Part shown: positions 51,301-63,623 of the stretch, piece after piece | How positions within the stretch are numbered: position 1 is the stretch's first letter | How the letters are laid out: each line of letters starts with the position of its first letter | NCBI RefSeq assembly: GCF_910592395.1 | Contig: NC_088309.1 | Coordinates: 5,024,501 to 5,088,500 of the forward strand | Source: Lineus longissimus | Lineage: Eukaryota; Nemertea; Pilidiophora; Heteronemertea; Lineidae | Length of the DNA: 64,000 nucleotides | Direction: 5' to 3' | Translations under genes and position numbers: made by a program | Notes under the pieces: generated by a model | What the model saw: only the letters and a program-made list of their open reading frames with translations | Database searches by the model: none | What the model was told of the DNA's origin: nothing

Positions 51301-54300
51301 TGACAGTCGGATGATGAGGGAAGCTGGCATGTGGTGTGTATGGCACACTTTCAATGGACAAGCTCGAGGCTATGGTCAGCGTAATAACACTGGTCAAAAC
51401 TGTCCATTCAAATAAATGATAATGTCGCTTGAATACTAGTTGTGGTCAGTTCAAATGACCACAATCAACCTGAAGTGACCAATGGTACAAGTAGGACAAT
51501 TGAAAATGGGAAGATTTTGACTTTGTATCACACATGGCCTGGGGCAGTTTGCTCTCAGATCAAGATAATCACATGATCCAATTTTGATAGAAGCATATTT
51601 GAGATTGGAATCGTTATTAATCAAGGTGAATGATCTTGTATCTCAACATGGACACTCCAATCGAGCATCTGCTCCTTCAACTCATCATCAAGATACCTAC
51701 TTCAGAGAAAAGTGCTTACAACAGTCAAAGGAAATTGTCAAAAAAGCAAATTCCTGAAGTGTAGTGATCTGATAGCCAACATGTTCCATAAAACTGGCTG
51801 AGATGAGCAGACAATGTGACTTCAAGATATCTGCCAACTAATATGACAAATGAAAACAATGCTTCGACATACAATAAGAAAAAAATAAAATCATAAAAAA
51901 TTCCACAAAATCAGGGCATGAAAACACCAAGATTACCCACGAGAGAATTGAACCTCTTTACACAAAATTATGGGTGTAACACGAAATTAAAATTTTTCTC
52001 CTCAACGCTGAGATATGGAGGTATAATTTTCTGTGTGACGCAAGTGTGCAGAGGGGCTATTGGGAGTTGCATCTTCGCGGCCAGATGTCACTTAAGTGCT
52101 GTTTGCTTTTCCTGGTCACATTGGGGAATACAATACTGACAAGGGGGACAGAGAGAAAGTGAACCCCTAATTATCCATACTTCCCGAGTAAAAAATGATA
52201 CCAGCATCTTTTATGGGGCTGCGGTATAACACTGGTGGGGTCAGGTGTAGATGTGGTCAGGTCGTATAATTCGAAATTTAGTCGGGGAAAGGCTACTTCA
52301 CATTTTCCCAGCAACTAAGACAACTTTGATCTCTGGAAGATGTTGGAAAACACACATGATCCTGGCTGTGAAAAGATGATTGAGATGGTTGCAAAACCCA
52401 CAAGTTGGGCAAAATTTACCCTGTTTTTAATACTTCCTTAATCTTCTAAAGCAATACCTTCAGGGGCAGTCAAACTCACCAAAAGCCGAAAGGAAGAGTA
52501 TTTGAGACCGAACAGAATGCTGCCATTGTTTAGAAATTTTGCTCGAAAATAACCAACCTGTCAGGGACATGACAGCATAATGATAAGCTTGAATAAACCA
52601 GCCTCGAAACAATTCACAGTAAGTAAACGCTTTTGGAACATGAAATTTGGCAAATTGAGAAAAAACACCCGCTGCTCCTCTCCATATGGCAGGGAGCCGA
52701 GTGGAACATAGGTAAGGTAAACATTAACTGAGAAGGGGCGATTTGGCACGAGGTGACTTTATGACTTCTCTATAGCACTTTGAATGGTTTATTGTTTATG
52801 CCATCAAAGCCCTTATCATTGCCTATTCAACGGAGCTATTTACATCTCTTTAACATTATGGGAGAATAATGGCCGATGCTAGAGGCACTACTTGGGCATG
52901 TCATCGCTAATAGCAGATCTGCTACACCCCCTGAGGGGCGAAAATATGGTGTCCAAGTCTGCTCCCATGAAGCCCGCTCACAGAACAACATGAACATTTT
53001 CACCATAAAGATCAGCAAACAAATCAAGCAGGGAAGCTATCAAAACTTTCAGACTTTGGTCAGGAAGGGAAGAAGATTTTTCAGCTTTGTTTCTGTCGAG
53101 TTTTCAAATAAAAATGCATTGAAAACTCTTTCTAAAAGCACTTCTTAGTGGATTTCAGGTGCCATATGGCTACTATGGCACATTTTTGTTTGCCTGGCCA
53201 TTCCCGCAAAAAACCTGCACTGCTCACGAAGGTGCTATTTACATCATGTGAAAGATGTTGCAGAATGCCTTTTCAAAAGCTTTCAATTTCACATCGTCTG
53301 CAAAGGATCAAGTCATACCTCAATCAGCACGGATTCACTCAGTCTTTGGTCCAAAACACACCGAAGATACTCATCCTCAGCCGTTGCCAAATCAAATCCC
53401 AGAAGCTAAGATTCCCTTGCTACGCAGCAGAAGAGTGCGAGTCCATAATTGACAATGTTGCCGTAAATTTAGTCGTGAGAAGCACTGAGGGGTCACAGCC
53501 TCCATTCAGGATATTAAATTCTGTTCAAAAGGACATCGGGCTTTATGATTAGAAAACCACTTCAAACTGTTCAGATATTACCCGGAGTATGCTGGGATCA
53601 GCCGGCAGTTGACTGCCGGGGAACTCACCTCCACGCAGGAATCTATTTCCTATTGTCTGTCAAAATCCAACTATCATTCGCTGCGAGAAACAAAAAACCC
53701 ACGCAAGGATGAAATAGCCTGATGATAGAGATGATTAAAGGTCCTTTGGTTTAACTTGAGCAAGTGTAAATGCCAAATTACATGACTTCCATGTTGACTT
53801 TGCCCTTTAGAAGACTCGGATGAGGGACACAACAGAGTTAATGAACACTGTTTGTCATCGCATGACATGAGCGAGTGTTACTCGTGTGACATGCTATCGG
53901 AGGAAGTCGCTACATTCCTGAGAAATTACAAGAAAGAATCTCAAACCAATGTTGTTCATTGACATATCTTTGAGAGAACAGCCACAAAGAAGTTTTCGTG
54001 AAGCCTCATCTACTGCCCAGGATGCAGCTGAGTTCTGTAACTAATTGAAAACTCACGAGCCAGTCAGAAAATCATCAAATGAATTGTCTTGAAAGAATTT
54101 GGGTGAGTAGGATAGCTGGAGAGGACACCTCTCTACTTAATATGACAGCATTCGTCATTGTGAGAAGTAATTTCTCATCCACAAAGATATGCAGCTGTAG
54201 ATGTGATGCGGCTTTTTATGCAAGGTCCAAAGATTTCATTGTACCACTTACCATTTGTCGTATTTATCTTTTGGATTTTTGTCGAACTTGATTTTCATCT

Positions 54301-57300
54301 TTCCTCCTTTTTTGTTGACCTTTGTCACTGTACCCATGTACCTGCAAAGACACCAAATTGAGAAAATACATTATTACACAAGGGATACAGCCTCAAAATG
54401 TTGCTTGGTCTTAAATCAATGGGTAAACATGACTATTTCAAGCACAACCACAACATTTCAAATAGTATCACTATCAGACACAGAAAGTTTTGATAGGATT
54501 GAGTATCAGATACTTTCATATTCTAAGCATCTTTAGGCTTATACAGAATTACTATCAGGGATGTATAATAATATGACATCGCTCCCTCATAACTAATGCA
54601 TTAGTATCAAATAATCATATCCAATATCTGAATGGATTGCGAACAACATTCAAATATATTTACATAATATATCAACAGAATCATTTAATTAGTCTCACAT
54701 TCCAGCACTTACTAAACACAGAATCTGACAAATTAATCCAATTAGAAGACAGGAGGACATAATCGGAAATATTACGATCCATTATGTAAACCAATGCTCC
54801 CCATGGGTGATATGAATAAAGAGTAGTAAATGCTTTTATCTGTAACTCCATGTACATTTACACTAGGCCTTTCTGTACAAAATTGAAGTAAAAGCATTTG
54901 CTAGTCTTTATTCATATCACCCCATGACTCTAATACCATGACTACCGCTGTTCTATCCATTATTATTATTCTGTAAATGCTCATTCATTGGCAACTAGCA
55001 GGGATAAAACAATAGCTGAGTCATCAAGCTTCTGCGGCTGATCTCGGCGGAGAGATAAAGTGAGCTCCTATTATCGCCCGCTACTGTTCGTCTGCCGTTT
55101 CATAAATGTTTCATCAGTTTTCACACCTGTGGAGAGCTCCATATCTCCCGATTATTCCTCCAGGAGAACCAACAACCGCTTTTGCTTCAATGATACACAC
55201 CCCACTAACAACATCAGTACAAGGGCAATATCTTTTAAAAACACACCCTGATTTCATCCAGGATTCTGGGTCATTAGAATGAAACAGCACTAAATGAAAT
55301 TAGTCTGCTGGAGGGCTTGGTCTTCCATACCAAGAATGCCTCTCTTGCCCTCAGGATTCTGGTAACCTATTTTTCCTGTAGGTCCTCCTTATGACCCTTG
55401 AGAAAACATCTATGAACAAAAGTTACCGGTTTGATCAAAATCCTACATATACTCATCTCGATATGGTTATTAATTTTGTTTCTGAACTGAGACCCCAAAC
55501 AAACCTTCAGTCTTGTCATATCACTGAAGAGTCACATCTGATCAGATCATACTGAATGATCAAGTGATAAGAGCAAATCGCAGCCACAGGGGGGCAGGCA
55601 CGTATACTAGAATGTCTTTAACGAGGCTGAATCTGTGAACATAGCAATATTAGTAGATAATGAATAATGACATCATTACTGCCTCATTTCTAACCCCATT
55701 TCCAGCTGATAGGTGGTGACATGGTGGTATCTGAGAACCATGACAAATGATCCAAACGATCATTTATTTGCACAACGGTAAAGATTTTGCGCACATTCTC
55801 AGTCATAAAATACAAATAAAACAGGAAGACTGTTCATATGCGTCTCCAAGACGATTACTCTCTCAACATAAGACGTGACACTAACACGCCGCAAGGCTAC
55901 CCACTTTTTAAGGTTGGTTTTTTTGTAAATTTATGTGTCGCAAAATACGCAAAAAGCGTTCATATCCTCTCCCTATACTCTTATGGGCAAGATGCTGTGA
56001 TTTTAAAGACTCACAAAATCTTCTTTTTATAATTTTTGATATTTTAGTGCGACAAATCAAAGTCATTTGTGTTTTTGTTCCAAAGAACTCGGACCGCCTT
56101 ATAGAGGTATTAAGGGCAGTTTGGACAAGCAGTTCATCGCAAAAACAACCACGTTTTTTCAATGAAAACATGACCAGCACTTTCCATTTGATACCATTTA
56201 TCTGATGATTGATGATTTTTGGGGGAAGAGCCCCATTCTTTTAGGGTTAAATGTGCAGACATCCCAGACCCACACAAGACAACAAGAAACAGCTATCGCA
56301 TGCTGAATGACTATTACCCTTGCCATCATTAAGGCGCAGAAATGAACACTTATTCCCTTGTTACAACACTGTAGTCATTTGAAGAATTCATCAGTATTTC
56401 GCGTGATATTTGCACTTAGAGTGAACAGTTGAAACAAACTGCTCGAGTAAGTCAGTGCCAAAATTATCTGAGAAATAAAACGTGAAAGTTATATTCCAGA
56501 TTTTATGTGTTAACAAAATTAACCCTTTCATTCTTTATGTGAGGGACAACTGAGGTCAAGTCAATCAGAGAAGAGCAGAAAACCGATTCAAAAACTTGTT
56601 TTCATCAAATGAAGGGCAATCACTCATGTGCTCACATCATGCTGAGTTTTACTTCCCCAAAACCACTGGACACATCCTTTTCATTTTGCAGTATAAAATG
56701 AGATCACAAATCCGTAACAATTTAGACAATACGCTCTGTGCGGTGACGCAATAATTACACAACAATACTGGCCAGGATGGTATGAACAGGAAATATGTAA
56801 TTTCGCCCCATCTTTCCTTTGTACCATAGACCTGTGAACAAAAGCGCAGGTAAAGAGGTCCAACATGACAAAGGCATCATTACTGGAGCAGATGGAGACA
56901 GTGGTTGGGTCAGTCTTAACGTCTATGGCGTTGTAATAATGCAAATTAGCCGCCATCTTCTTCACCTACTAACGACACCCTGGCATGCTAGGTCGACAAT
57001 CCAGTAAACTACAACCAATTACGTGTGAATTTGGCACATTCTGAAACACCCAAACAGCAGAGTCTTCGCAAAAGTTGTCAGGATTTGTGTAAGCCAATCA
57101 AGGCTTTTATTTTCTAAACAAACATATTCAAAAAGTGTGTTGTCTCGATTGTTAGGGTAGTAATTTGGTCATTAGGATAAACAAGGGAGTACTGATTGAC
57201 TAAAGCTGTTTCTTTACAGGAATGAAATGGCCAGGGCCATTGTGCTCACCTCACGTGGAGGAAAGATGGATAAAGAGCATGGTATTGTGTCATGTAGTGT

Positions 57301-58258
57301 TAGGTTTGATGTAGGTCCAAGCAATTACAATTTCCCCAAAATGGCCAATTTACAGTACATTCGACCTCTGTGACCTTGAAAAGTAGGTCAAATCAAAGAA
57401 GACCCGGGTGACACATTGAATGGTTGTTAGAATTAGATGTACCTATGATATAAAATTGGTGCCAATCGGGCAAGTCATTACTAGGAATAATGGCATTTTG
57501 AAGAATTTAGGATTTGGCCCCTCCCTGGAGGCCAAACGGCAAATCAGATCGCACCAAACTTCAGTACCTGAGATCATCTGACCAAGGGGTACATGTGTAC
57601 TTAATTGGTGATCAATAGTCATTGCATTTAAGAAACGTGCCATAGTTACAGCCTGACGGCGAATTTACGCCATTTGACCTCTGTGACCTTGACAAGAAGG
57701 TCAAATTAAAAACCTGTGTGACATATACTGTATGGTGGTTAGATGTACCCATGATATCGAATTGGTGGCAATCGGGCAAGAAGTTAAGGAATAATCACAT
57801 TTTTAAGGTTTTTGGATTTTGCCCCCTGGTGGTCAAGTGGTGAATCATATTGGACCAAACTTTGGTCCCTGAGATCACCTGACTAAGGGGTGAATGTGTA
57901 CCAAATTTGGTATCAATAGTCATTGCAGTTTAGAAACGTGCCATCGTTACATCCTAACGGCCAATTTACACCATTTGACCTCGTGACCTTGAAAAGGAGG
58001 TCAAATCAAAAACCCGGAGGATATATGATGCACCTTTGCTAGAAGTACCTACCATATTTTTTTCAAAATTTCCCGACTACTATTAAGGGAGATATTGCAT
58101 ATTTTCACTTTTAACGTTTGGCCCCCTGGTGGCCAAACTATGAAACGAATTGGACCGAAACTTGGTCTCCAAGGTGTCATTACATAAGGGTACATGTGTA
58201 CCAAGTTTCAACTCAATAGCTCTAACAGTTACGAAACGTGCCCTGCTAACGGACGACG

Positions 58259-58293
<35 letters not shown>

Positions 58294-60163
58294 ACGACGG
58301 ACGCCACGGTATGGGATAAGCTCACCTCTGCTAAGAGGTGAGCTAATAATGGATAGATAATGAGCAAGACTTGGGGATGAATACCAGGAATTTAAGGCAA
58401 TGCAACAAGCAGTTCGATTAATTCTTTTCACTCTTCAGGGATAAACTGTTTTCAAATTCTAACTGTTTAGTTTAATTTCAGACAAAATTTTATGTTTTAT
58501 GTTTTGATATTTTTTGTGTCATACAAATCCATCAATATGTACATGCAACCATTTCATGTTTATATTAACCATTTCATCGACATTAATTTTTATGTTAAAA
58601 TGTAATGAAATGAAGTCTAAAAATATGATCATCATAATAAACTAAAGGCTAACCATTGAATAGACAAAGGGGAGGAGTTGGGCTGAAAATCAAAGTACTC
58701 ATCCAGGCATAGTACAGTACAGTAGGTCCCCCTGTCAACAGCTGAATGAACTAAGCCAGGCTCCATACTCAAACATCTATGTATGTAAAAACTTTAAAAA
58801 CATTATGTTACCAATGCGAGATAGATACAATAATATCTGATAATAATCCCAGTGCGTTTCCTAATACCTACTAAGGTCTGCTTTGAACTTTGAGCTGAGT
58901 AATCAGTTCGAGAAAGTCAACGTCAAGACAACTACTTACCATTTGTCCTGGACTCTGGCTTCCACCCGTGCACCAGTCTCTCCTACAAAATGAAATATTC
59001 ATAAGTTTCAACAAGGAGAAATCCAAAGCCATGTGCATATCTTATAGTCAACCAGGGAATTAATGTCAATCAGTTCAAGACATATGAGCGAACTTCAAAC
59101 TGAAAGCTCATTTGTTGAGAGCCAGAGTTTTACGTTACACAGACCCAGCTTATGAAGGATGAACATGTCGTTTTGAAAGAGTGGGCTGCCGGGGCACCAT
59201 TCATGTCTCTTTTTACACTCCTGTCAGGTCAAAATCTAGTCTGCATCAATGAAAGAACGCAGTCATGACAGGTACACCATACATATGACAACGTGACGTC
59301 TGTGTAAAGCCAACCTCAAAAGGTAAAGGTGCTGCCCTCAAGTGGAGAAGTGATGTATCAGTTTGGCATACCTTCGTTGTCGGAGAATGATTCGTCTTGT
59401 TCGACATCCATTGTCGCTCCCTCTGCTTCTTCGTCTTCATCATCATCATCATCACTCTCATCCACTGGCTGGAAAAGACATCGGTACAATTGAATATAAA
59501 ATGGGAAGAACTGGATGGGTGTGGTCTAGGATATTAAACGAATGCTTCAAAGAGTAATGAACATAATGTTAAGTCAGAACAATTTGCTGGTTTACAGTAT
59601 GGATTGAACCAACAGCCTATCAGGTACTCCAGCTCCTTGGCCGAATTTGAACTAACCAGGCCAATACCGCATTGAACTACATGTATGCATGATTGGTACC
59701 CCCACTGAAACGGTTGGAAACAAATGTTTACAAAGCAGAAAGACCTGGTGTGAAAAAAAATCTTACAGCTTTTTCTTTCTGTGCTCTCTTTTTACTTGGA
59801 GGTCCGTCGGAATCGGAACTGCGCGAGGAAGTTGCAGAACCTTTTCTTTTTGACCGAGGTGGCGGTGGTAACGATGCTGGTTTTCTGGCTGGTGGCTGAA
59901 ACAAATAGATTCAGTAAGGGTCACACACATGAAAACACCAAAACCTTATTGACAGTGAGAGGGTGCCAAACTCTAAAACAGATTTCTGTACTGACAGGAC
60001 TGAGCTGTATACAGGGCAAGTTGCAAATCAAACCGAGACATTTTCCGCAACTTACTTTTGGTTGCACTTTAATTTCCTTCTTTTTCTCAACCACCTCATT
60101 TGAACGTCTGTTTCTTGATGACAAACTAGGGGATGGGGCAGCTGGCGACTTCTTGACTGGTGC
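39331..60163 (-). CDS. MORC2-like chromatin protein, C-terminal ten exons; 5' exons beyond the window or upstream
   Basis: Exons in transcription order: 60163-60056, 59895-59767, 59468-59372, 58982-58940, 54341-54252, 49058-49007, 48774-48605, 48263-48131, 47485-47369, 39420-39331. They sum to 1029 nt, giving 342 residues and a TGA, in full phase. The protein starts (in view) with basic Ser/Pro-rich disordered segments, then an Asp/Glu run (DESDDDDDEDEEAEG). A chromo/Tudor-knot-like barrel follows: ARVEARVQDKWYMGTVTKV, then KIKFDKNPKDKYDKWFDEG. After a Ser/Thr/Ala-rich linker comes RYFLPPQWPQ and a coiled-coil tail ending DELLAACVKQAMQQTE. This order (disordered region, chromo-like domain, terminal coiled coil) matches the C-terminal third of MORC2, an ATPase that works with HUSH in silencing. 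The ATPase and CW finger are not in view, so the name is an inference; ARID4- or MSL3-like proteins are less likely. Confidence 0.65.
39421..47368 (-). other. 7.9-kb last intron of the MORC2-like gene
   Basis: No coding exon, transposon protein or RNA gene was recognised in this AT-rich intron. An 11-G run lies near 42076-42086. A pair of overlapping open frames at about 43582-43938 on both strands has no recognisable product. Confidence 0.45.
49059..54251 (-). other. 5.2-kb intron of the MORC2-like gene, nothing recognised
   Basis: It separates the exon ending KYDKW from that beginning FDEGSEDV. Open frames of 60-134 codons occur without recognisable products. I saw no repeats of note. Confidence 0.4.
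54799..54928. repeat. Foldback (inverted-repeat) element, about 130 bp
   Basis: The left arm at about 54801-54838, beginning CCATGGGTGATATGAATAAA, is mirrored with few mismatches by 54890-54926, ending TTTATTCATATCACCCCATG. About 50 bp separate the arms. It could form a long hairpin and is probably a small MITE in a MORC2-like intron. Confidence 0.75.
57235..58350. repeat. Element made of about three 305-bp units, ending in a GAC microsatellite and a hairpin
   Basis: The phrase TTTGACCT(C)TGTGACCTTG recurs near 57362, 57670 and 57975. It is followed each time by TTGGTGGCAATCGGGCAAG-like, GCCCCCTGGTGG-like and AAACGTGCCAT-like blocks, so the unit is about 305 bp. The right end has a run of GAC triplets (58252-58303), then GATAAGCTCACCTCTGC and its near-mirror AGAGGTGAGCTAATA as a short hairpin. 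The left end carries a similar GTGCTCACCTC. Such units are frequent in marine invertebrate genomes, in my recollection; no coding capacity is seen. It lies within a MORC2-like intron. Confidence 0.75.
58252..58303 (+). repeat. (GAC)n microsatellite
   Basis: About 17 GAC triplets with two GGAC interruptions. The run creates artificial poly-Arg, poly-Asp or poly-Ser frames. It is part of the preceding repeat element. Confidence 0.9.
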
Positions 60164-61616
60164 CTGAAACAACAACCAAGACCTCATTGTTAAAATCATC
60201 AACCAAGTTTAAGGACAACTGTTCTGCTGGCAGGACCCAGAGACAGTATCAAACACTCATCAAGAAAAATGTTCAAGATACAGATGCTTTCGTATCTTTG
60301 CATCAATAATTCTAATGACAAACAAAGATTTATGATGACAAAAATCAAAGTATGACCCTTTACATATAAAAGTTACTTCACAGATTGAGTGTTTTATCAA
60401 CAATGAGAATGGCACTTGATGGATGTTTCACTAGAACTATCAAATCAGGCAGATGAATGACATTGTTACCTGGGCGACCTAGCATATCAATATTTGGTCA
60501 TGTCACCTCAATCGCAGTTGCAATGACCAGAGTTTTAATTGGAAACTGGTTTGGGATGCAGCAGAGGGATCATTTACATCAGAATCAGCAATGAGGAGAG
60601 AACTGCTCCCGGATAACGGTGGTCACAGACACACAGTCATAGTTTTTAGGTCTTCACAGTAGGATATACCAAATCACAATGATTACAGTCACTTTATCAA
60701 TCAAAGATCAACCTTTGCGTGGCATCAAAGATCTTGCATGAATCAAAGAAGAAGAAAAAACAAATGTGGATTACAAATTAGTGACCAGTTCTATAAAAAC
60801 GAAGTGTTCTCTTCTTCCATGGAATTGACTAAGAAAACCGATGGCTTGCAATTCTCAACTTGTCTTTGAGACAGGAGAGGAAAAACTTTTGTCTTTACAT
60901 GAAGGAATCTCTATGAATTTGTCAAAGAGCCAACAAGTGTATCATCCGACCATTTTTTTCGATGGGAAATATATATCAGTCGCCTTCTAAATCCAATCAG
61001 TGTCGTGTTTTGATGAAATTTGCTCTCAAAATGTGGACTATTTGATAATCATAAATGAGAATCAACATCAACCACTTTCATCAAATGTCCAGGGAGTATT
61101 GGTTGCTCAAATGGTAAATATATTCTAACCCTGAGCGGCAGTGATAACACATTCAATAACTTTAGGCTGTGATATAAAACTATGATATTGTTCTCTGTAC
61201 GTCAGGGTGGAGACATGATTTTTTATTCTGTTAGAATTGTTTTTTCTAAAAACGGATTCAAGTGAAGGAAAAACTGGTTGGAATTATCGCTTACATTAGT
61301 ACTACTGCTAGTACCAATGGATAGAATACTACAAAGTGCAAATGGAGCTGATAGTGACACCCAAAGGCAAATCGTGTGCTGAAGTGAAGCTTTATATTGG
61401 ATTCGTTTCAACCTCAGACATTTCGAAAGCCCCGGGCGGAACTTTGTGTCCTTTTTCATCCTTGTGCAGGAAATAGCAGTCCAACCTTAATTTCTGTGGG
61501 ACTGAACAGTTGACTTTCAAGTTGCACTTTCAGTCATGCTATTAACATTGATAATAAGAAGTTAATTCTTCATGCATTTAGAGTGAGACCTTTAACATTA
61601 TTTCCAATTGGACAAC
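60164..61616. other. Non-coding stretch between the MORC2-like exon and the TRP-like gene
   Basis: I looked here on the minus strand for further MORC2-like exons (CW finger, coiled coil, ATPase) and found none with acceptable splice sites and phase. The promoter and 5' UTR of the plus-strand channel gene should lie here. An in-frame TAA at 61593-61595 closes the channel frame upstream. Confidence 0.45.
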
Positions 61617-63623
61617 ATGGAGGACATTCTTGACAGGTTGCAGAAAGCGAGGCTCCGCCCATCCACATCAAACATAAACATCAACCAAAGCCCTTCAAAA
61701 GTCATGTACCCCTTGTTTACTGATCTAAATGATGAATCTGCTGCAACAGAGATTGGAATCGGAGGACACTTTCTTGTTCAGGACTATTATCTTGCCATAA
61801 TGGACGATGACCTTGATAAGGTCATTATGATATTCACTGCAGCAGAGAACAGACAGCAGGAGTTGCTACTAAATGGAGATTTTCAATTCAATGTCGACAA
61901 AACTGACAGTGACACAACCAAGAAGAAAAGGAAACCCAAGAATGAGAATGCAATCATAAGACACGTGCAGAAACAATTAAAAGAAACAGTTAAACCTCTA
62001 ACACTTGCCGCAGCGTACGGCGCTGTCCAAGTTTTTATCTTTCTGCTCGAGTCCGGAGCAGATGTACTAAGAGCGAACGAACATTGTGGTGACATTGGGG
62101 GCATTGTGGACCTTCTCATTGCAACTTGCCATACCTGCCCTAGTCTGGAGGACAAACTTTTGAAAATTTATGACTACATCATACAGAAAGTGACAAATCC
62201 TGATGATAGACGTAGGCTCTTATTGAGTACAGGTGATGGGCTCTGTCCACTGGAGGGAGCCATCAAGTTACGTTGTTACGGTCTGTTCAAGGCTATCCTC
62301 TACACTGAAGGCGTGTTCCTACAGACACAGTCACACAAAGGGAAAATAGTGACGTGTGAATTTGATCTGACAGTCTACGCATCAGACAAGAGGTGCAGCG
62401 AAAGTCCTCTAAATTTCATCGATTACATACGTTACAGTGAAATTGACAGTTTCGTCAAGGCCGGAATTCTTGAAATACCTGTCATTCAAGAATGGATCAA
62501 CAGAAAAGTTCGGAAGTTTTCCCCATGGATAGGATTCTGGTTATTTTGGCGCATGATTTATCCATTCTCATTTTTCTTAAGTGACTGGATAGCTTCTAGT
62601 CAGGTGAAGGACGTGGCTTGCCCAAAGAATGCATCATATGCCCAAGAGAACGATCCAGGCCATGATTACCTGTACAAAACAATCATTAAGCTGTCTGAAG
62701 AAAATGCCGACACTGCAAGAAAGATATTCTTTGCCATTGCAAACGTTTCTATGGCTGTTCCAACTCTCTTCTTCGACATCACAGAGATAATACTGCACTT
62801 GAAATCAAAGATGAACTATGTCAACCGGTACAAAGGGGCACCAGATCACACTCACTACATTGTAGACACAAGGGTGTTCAGAGTTCTACAGTTTTGCCTT
62901 GCATGTGTTGGCGTGTGTCTGGCACTAATTCAAATAAAGATACTCAAGGAGGATAGTTATTTCATCTTGGTAGTTTGCATGACAACACAGCGTATTCTCA
63001 TACTCTTCTCTTTACTCTACTTTGTCCAGTTGTGCCCAATCGTTGGTTTCTTTATCATAGGGTTCCAACAAATGATCATTGCTTTAGTACAATGCGTGAT
63101 CCTATATTTTGGTATCCTACTTGTTTTTTGGTCCCTATTTGAATCCATTGGGATGTTCCTCTGTAAGACTGGCGGTCCATTCACCAGCTGTAGCCGCTGG
63201 AACGACTTTTACTCCAGTTTCTTACTCATGTTGAATATGGTCGACGTCAACCAGCAGCAATGCCACGAAAGGGGGTTAATTCTGATGGAGGTTTGTCATA
63301 TGTGTTACGTGTTCATCGTTGCATTACTCATCATAAACTACCTTATTGCAGTGATGAGTTCAGTATACGGCGACCTTTCTCAACACAAACACCAGGTATG
63401 CAGGCTGTACTTGCTTGCCCTTGCAAATTTGGTCGATGCACGACTTCACTGGCTTGGAACGTGTACACGTTTCAAAGTGAAAGGATTCCATCTAAAGAGC
63501 AAGTGCCTTGTGATCACTACAAAAGAGGTAGATGGTGCCATCTACAAAAACCACAGGAATGGCTTGCAGCACGTTGGCATGAAGTTAACCACTGACTACC
63601 AATACAATACAGTATCAGTATAA
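61617..63623 (+). CDS. TRP-like six-transmembrane ion channel, single exon
   Basis: A 668-residue frame opens at ATG 61617 (the in-frame TTG at 61608 is not a likely start) and ends at TAA/TGA-bounded 63623. The N-terminal third is cytoplasmic and has an ankyrin-like element, KPLTLAAAYGAVQVFIFLLE, at about 127-147 and more degenerate helices. Membrane segments follow at about 304-324, 371-394, 421-441 and several within 447-508. A pore-loop-like FYSSFLLMLNMVDV lies near 531-544, then the last segment CYVFIVALLIINYLIAVMSS at about 564-583. The short tail is basic. The LLI-NYLIAVMSS end and NMVDV pore are typical of TRP-superfamily members that are expanded in lancelets and lophotrochozoans, distinct from the named TRPV/TRPC groups. 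Cation conduction is inferred; ligand unknown. No intron is needed. It lies antisense to the MORC2-like gene. Confidence 0.8.
   Translation: MEDILDRLQKARLRPSTSNININQSPSKVMYPLFTDLNDESAATEIGIGGHFLVQDYYLAIMDDDLDKVIMIFTAAENRQQELLLNGDFQFNVDKTDSDTTKKKRKPKNENAIIRHVQKQLKETVKPLTLAAAYGAVQVFIFLLESGADVLRANEHCGDIGGIVDLLIATCHTCPSLEDKLLKIYDYIIQKVTNPDDRRRLLLSTGDGLCPLEGAIKLRCYGLFKAILYTEGVFLQTQSHKGKIVTCEFDLTVYASDKRCSESPLNFIDYIRYSEIDSFVKAGILEIPVIQEWINRKVRKFSPWIGFWLFWRMIYPFSFFLSDWIASSQVKDVACPKNASYAQENDPGHDYLYKTIIKLSEENADTARKIFFAIANVSMAVPTLFFDITEIILHLKSKMNYVNRYKGAPDHTHYIVDTRVFRVLQFCLACVGVCLALIQIKILKEDSYFILVVCMTTQRILILFSLLYFVQLCPIVGFFIIGFQQMIIALVQCVILYFGILLVFWSLFESIGMFLCKTGGPFTSCSRWNDFYSSFLLMLNMVDVNQQQCHERGLILMEVCHMCYVFIVALLIINYLIAVMSSVYGDLSQHKHQVCRLYLLALANLVDARLHWLGTCTRFKVKGFHLKSKCLVITTKEVDGAIYKNHRNGLQHVGMKLTTDYQYNTVSV

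Noticed and set aside
58083-58431. Poly-Arg and poly-Ser containing frames around 58250-58300
   Set aside because: Created by the GAC microsatellite.
61608-61616. Three additional N-terminal codons of the TRP-like frame beginning at TTG
   Set aside because: TTG is an unlikely start in an animal nuclear gene; ATG at 61617 was chosen.
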